From positions 40,274 through 104,273 of the forward strand of contig NZ_KZ984454.1 in the NCBI RefSeq assembly GCF_003569915.1: a stretch of DNA of 64,000 nt, read 5' to 3'. This stretch comes from Comamonas testosteroni (GTDB lineage: Bacteria > Pseudomonadota > Gammaproteobacteria > Burkholderiales > Burkholderiaceae_C). The notes below the pieces were generated by a model. That model worked only from the letters and a program-made list of their open reading frames with translations. It made no database searches and was not told the DNA's origin. This document shows positions 63,147 through 64,000 of the stretch, one piece after another (within the stretch, counting starts at the first letter, position 1; each line of letters begins with the position of its first letter). The position numbers and the translations under genes are program-made.

Positions 63147-63876
63147 ATGACCCATCCCCAAGAATCCGCTCTTCACTACCCCATGGGTGACAGCCTGCCC
63201 GCTGTTGGCCAGTGTCTGGAGGTCGCTCCCGGCATCAAGTGGATTCGCATGTCCCTACCATTTGCGCTGGACCATATCAATCTCTGGCTGCTACGCGATC
63301 GACAAGAGGATATGCATGGCAAGCTCATTGAAGGCTGGACTGTGGTGGACTGCTGCGTCAACCGCACCGAAGCCCGCAAACAGTGGGAACAGATCTTCGC
63401 CACCCAGCTTGAAGGCCTGCCTATTCTGCGCATCATCGTCACCCACATGCACCCAGACCACATTGGCCTGGCAGGCTGGCTGTGCGAGCACTGGAATGCC
63501 CCTCTGTGGATCAGCGCCACCGACTACCACGTTGCCAGTGTCGCCATGAAAGACCGCGACGGCTTCGGCGGCGAATCAGGTGCCGACTTCTACATCCTGC
63601 ACGGTCAGACCGATGCTGACTTTCTTCAGCATGTTCGTGGCCGGCGCAGCTACTACTCGTCTCTGGTCGGACCACTTCCCAACATCCATCACCGCATCAT
63701 GGACGGCTTTCAAATCCGCATCGGTGATCACGACTGGCAATGCATCGCAGGTTATGGCCACGCGCCTGAACACATGGCGCTTTATTGTGCAGACCTGAAA
63801 GTCCTCATCAGTGGCGACATGGTTCTACCCCGCATCTCGGCCAACGTCAGCGTGCACTCTTTCGAGCCGGAAGCGG
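63147..63876 (+). pseudogene. Metallo-beta-lactamase-fold hydrolase, cut by an IS256-family element
   Basis: The protein starts MTHPQESALHYPMGDSLPAV. The MBL zinc motif THMHPDHIGLAG is near residue 109, a further His is in GYGHAPEHMAL and the Asp in LISGDMVLPRIS. The frame reads naturally to SFEPEA at about residue 243. It then enters IS sequence, adds about 21 unrelated residues and stops at 63941. Family members continue for roughly 80-100 residues with helices after this point, so the product is truncated. Before disruption it was probably in the LiuR regulon, given operator 2 upstream. The remainder may lie beyond the insertion element, outside the window. Confidence 0.85.
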
Positions 63877-64000
63877 GCGTGTCCGAACTTTTGTGTAAAC
63901 GGGGCGGACTTCAGTTGACGGAGATGCGGTCTCCGAACTGAATGGTAAATCGGGTCAACGCTGCCTTCCAATCCCGAATCGGCATGGTCCACTTCTGACT
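63877..64000 (-). mobile_element. IS256-family insertion sequence, one end (continues past window)
   Basis: The element begins near 63877 with a terminal-repeat-like stretch (GTGTCCGAACTTTTGTGTAA) and carries the end of a transposase gene reading leftwards. The exact junction is uncertain by a few bases because the target duplication cannot be seen without the other end. Confidence 0.82.
63911..64000 (-). CDS. IS256-family transposase, C-terminal fragment (5' part outside window)
   Basis: Twenty-nine codons and a stop are visible. The translation ends KWTMPIRDWKAALTRFTIQF then GDRISVN. The W-x-M-P-I-R-x-W-K-x-A-L-x-x-F signature is the typical C-terminus of IS256-type (mutator-like, DDE) transposases. 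The catalytic residues are beyond the right edge. Confidence 0.88.
   Translation of the reverse strand, partial: SQKWTMPIRDWKAALTRFTIQFGDRISVN

Overview
The window looks like the chromosome of a Comamonas-type betaproteobacterium (Comamonadaceae). The evidence is high GC with strong third-position GC, an Omp32-type porin, genes close to the Comamonas/Delftia/Acidovorax type (TRAP transporter, UvrA doublet, a LiuR leucine regulon, AceK), and two dispersed repeat families typical of such genomes. I assigned the genus from family resemblance, not from a database search. No tRNA, rRNA, CRISPR array or prophage was seen. The only mobile element is the end of an IS256-family insertion sequence at the right edge.

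Layout. (1) 1-2.3 kb, minus strand: Kdp potassium transporter genes in the order kdpF, a small membrane ORF, kdpA, kdpC, with no kdpB between A and C. (2) 2.4-8.4 kb: a YnfM-like MFS exporter, a DUF2855 gene divergent from a TetR regulator, release factor 3 (prfC) and a HAD phosphatase. (3) 8.6-12.2 kb, plus strand: a complete TRAP transporter (dctP-dctQ-dctM) and a small secreted protein. (4) 12.2-16.9 kb, minus strand: a Pls/PosA-type single-module non-ribosomal peptide synthetase translationally coupled to a 4'-phosphopantetheinyl transferase. This is the best candidate for an undescribed biosynthetic system. (5) 17.1-23.1 kb: a giant gene encoding two UvrA units fused in tandem (about 1985 aa). 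(6) 23.2-28.8 kb: a small membrane protein, a porin, an MHS-type MFS transporter, and a DUF485-ActP acetate symporter pair.

(7) 29.0-44.2 kb, mostly minus strand: a YbaK-DUF1289-isomerase operon, two poorly known proteins, then leucine/isovalerate catabolism genes (HMG-CoA lyase, methylcrotonyl-CoA carboxylase alpha and beta, enoyl-CoA hydratase, acyl-CoA synthetase) with embedded passengers (GhrA, DUF4126 protein, alpha/beta hydrolase, Na+/H+ antiporter). An AraC regulator diverges at 44.3 kb. (8) 45-53 kb: DUF4336, HAD phosphatase, a glycine-rich lipoprotein with five repeated modules, a response regulator convergent with a hybrid kinase that has a dead receiver, YchJ, an alpha/beta hydrolase and an EamA exporter. 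(9) 53-63 kb, all minus strand: acyl-CoA dehydrogenase, SDR, PPOX flavoprotein, DUF695-like protein, thiolase, AceK, beta-carbonic anhydrase, isovaleryl-CoA dehydrogenase, PaaI-like thioesterase and the MerR-family regulator LiuR. (10) 63.1-64 kb: a metallo-beta-lactamase-fold gene cut by the IS256-family element.

How the genes work together. The isovaleryl-CoA dehydrogenase, methylcrotonyl-CoA carboxylase, methylglutaconyl-CoA hydratase, HMG-CoA lyase and thiolase genes together encode the route from isovaleryl-CoA to acetyl-CoA. ActP and AceK fit growth on acetate or acetyl-CoA-yielding substrates. Two near-identical palindromes flanking liuR are the probable LiuR operators. A GC-rich element lies 5-10 nt after the stop codon of four unrelated genes, always in the gene's own orientation, and may act at mRNA 3' ends.
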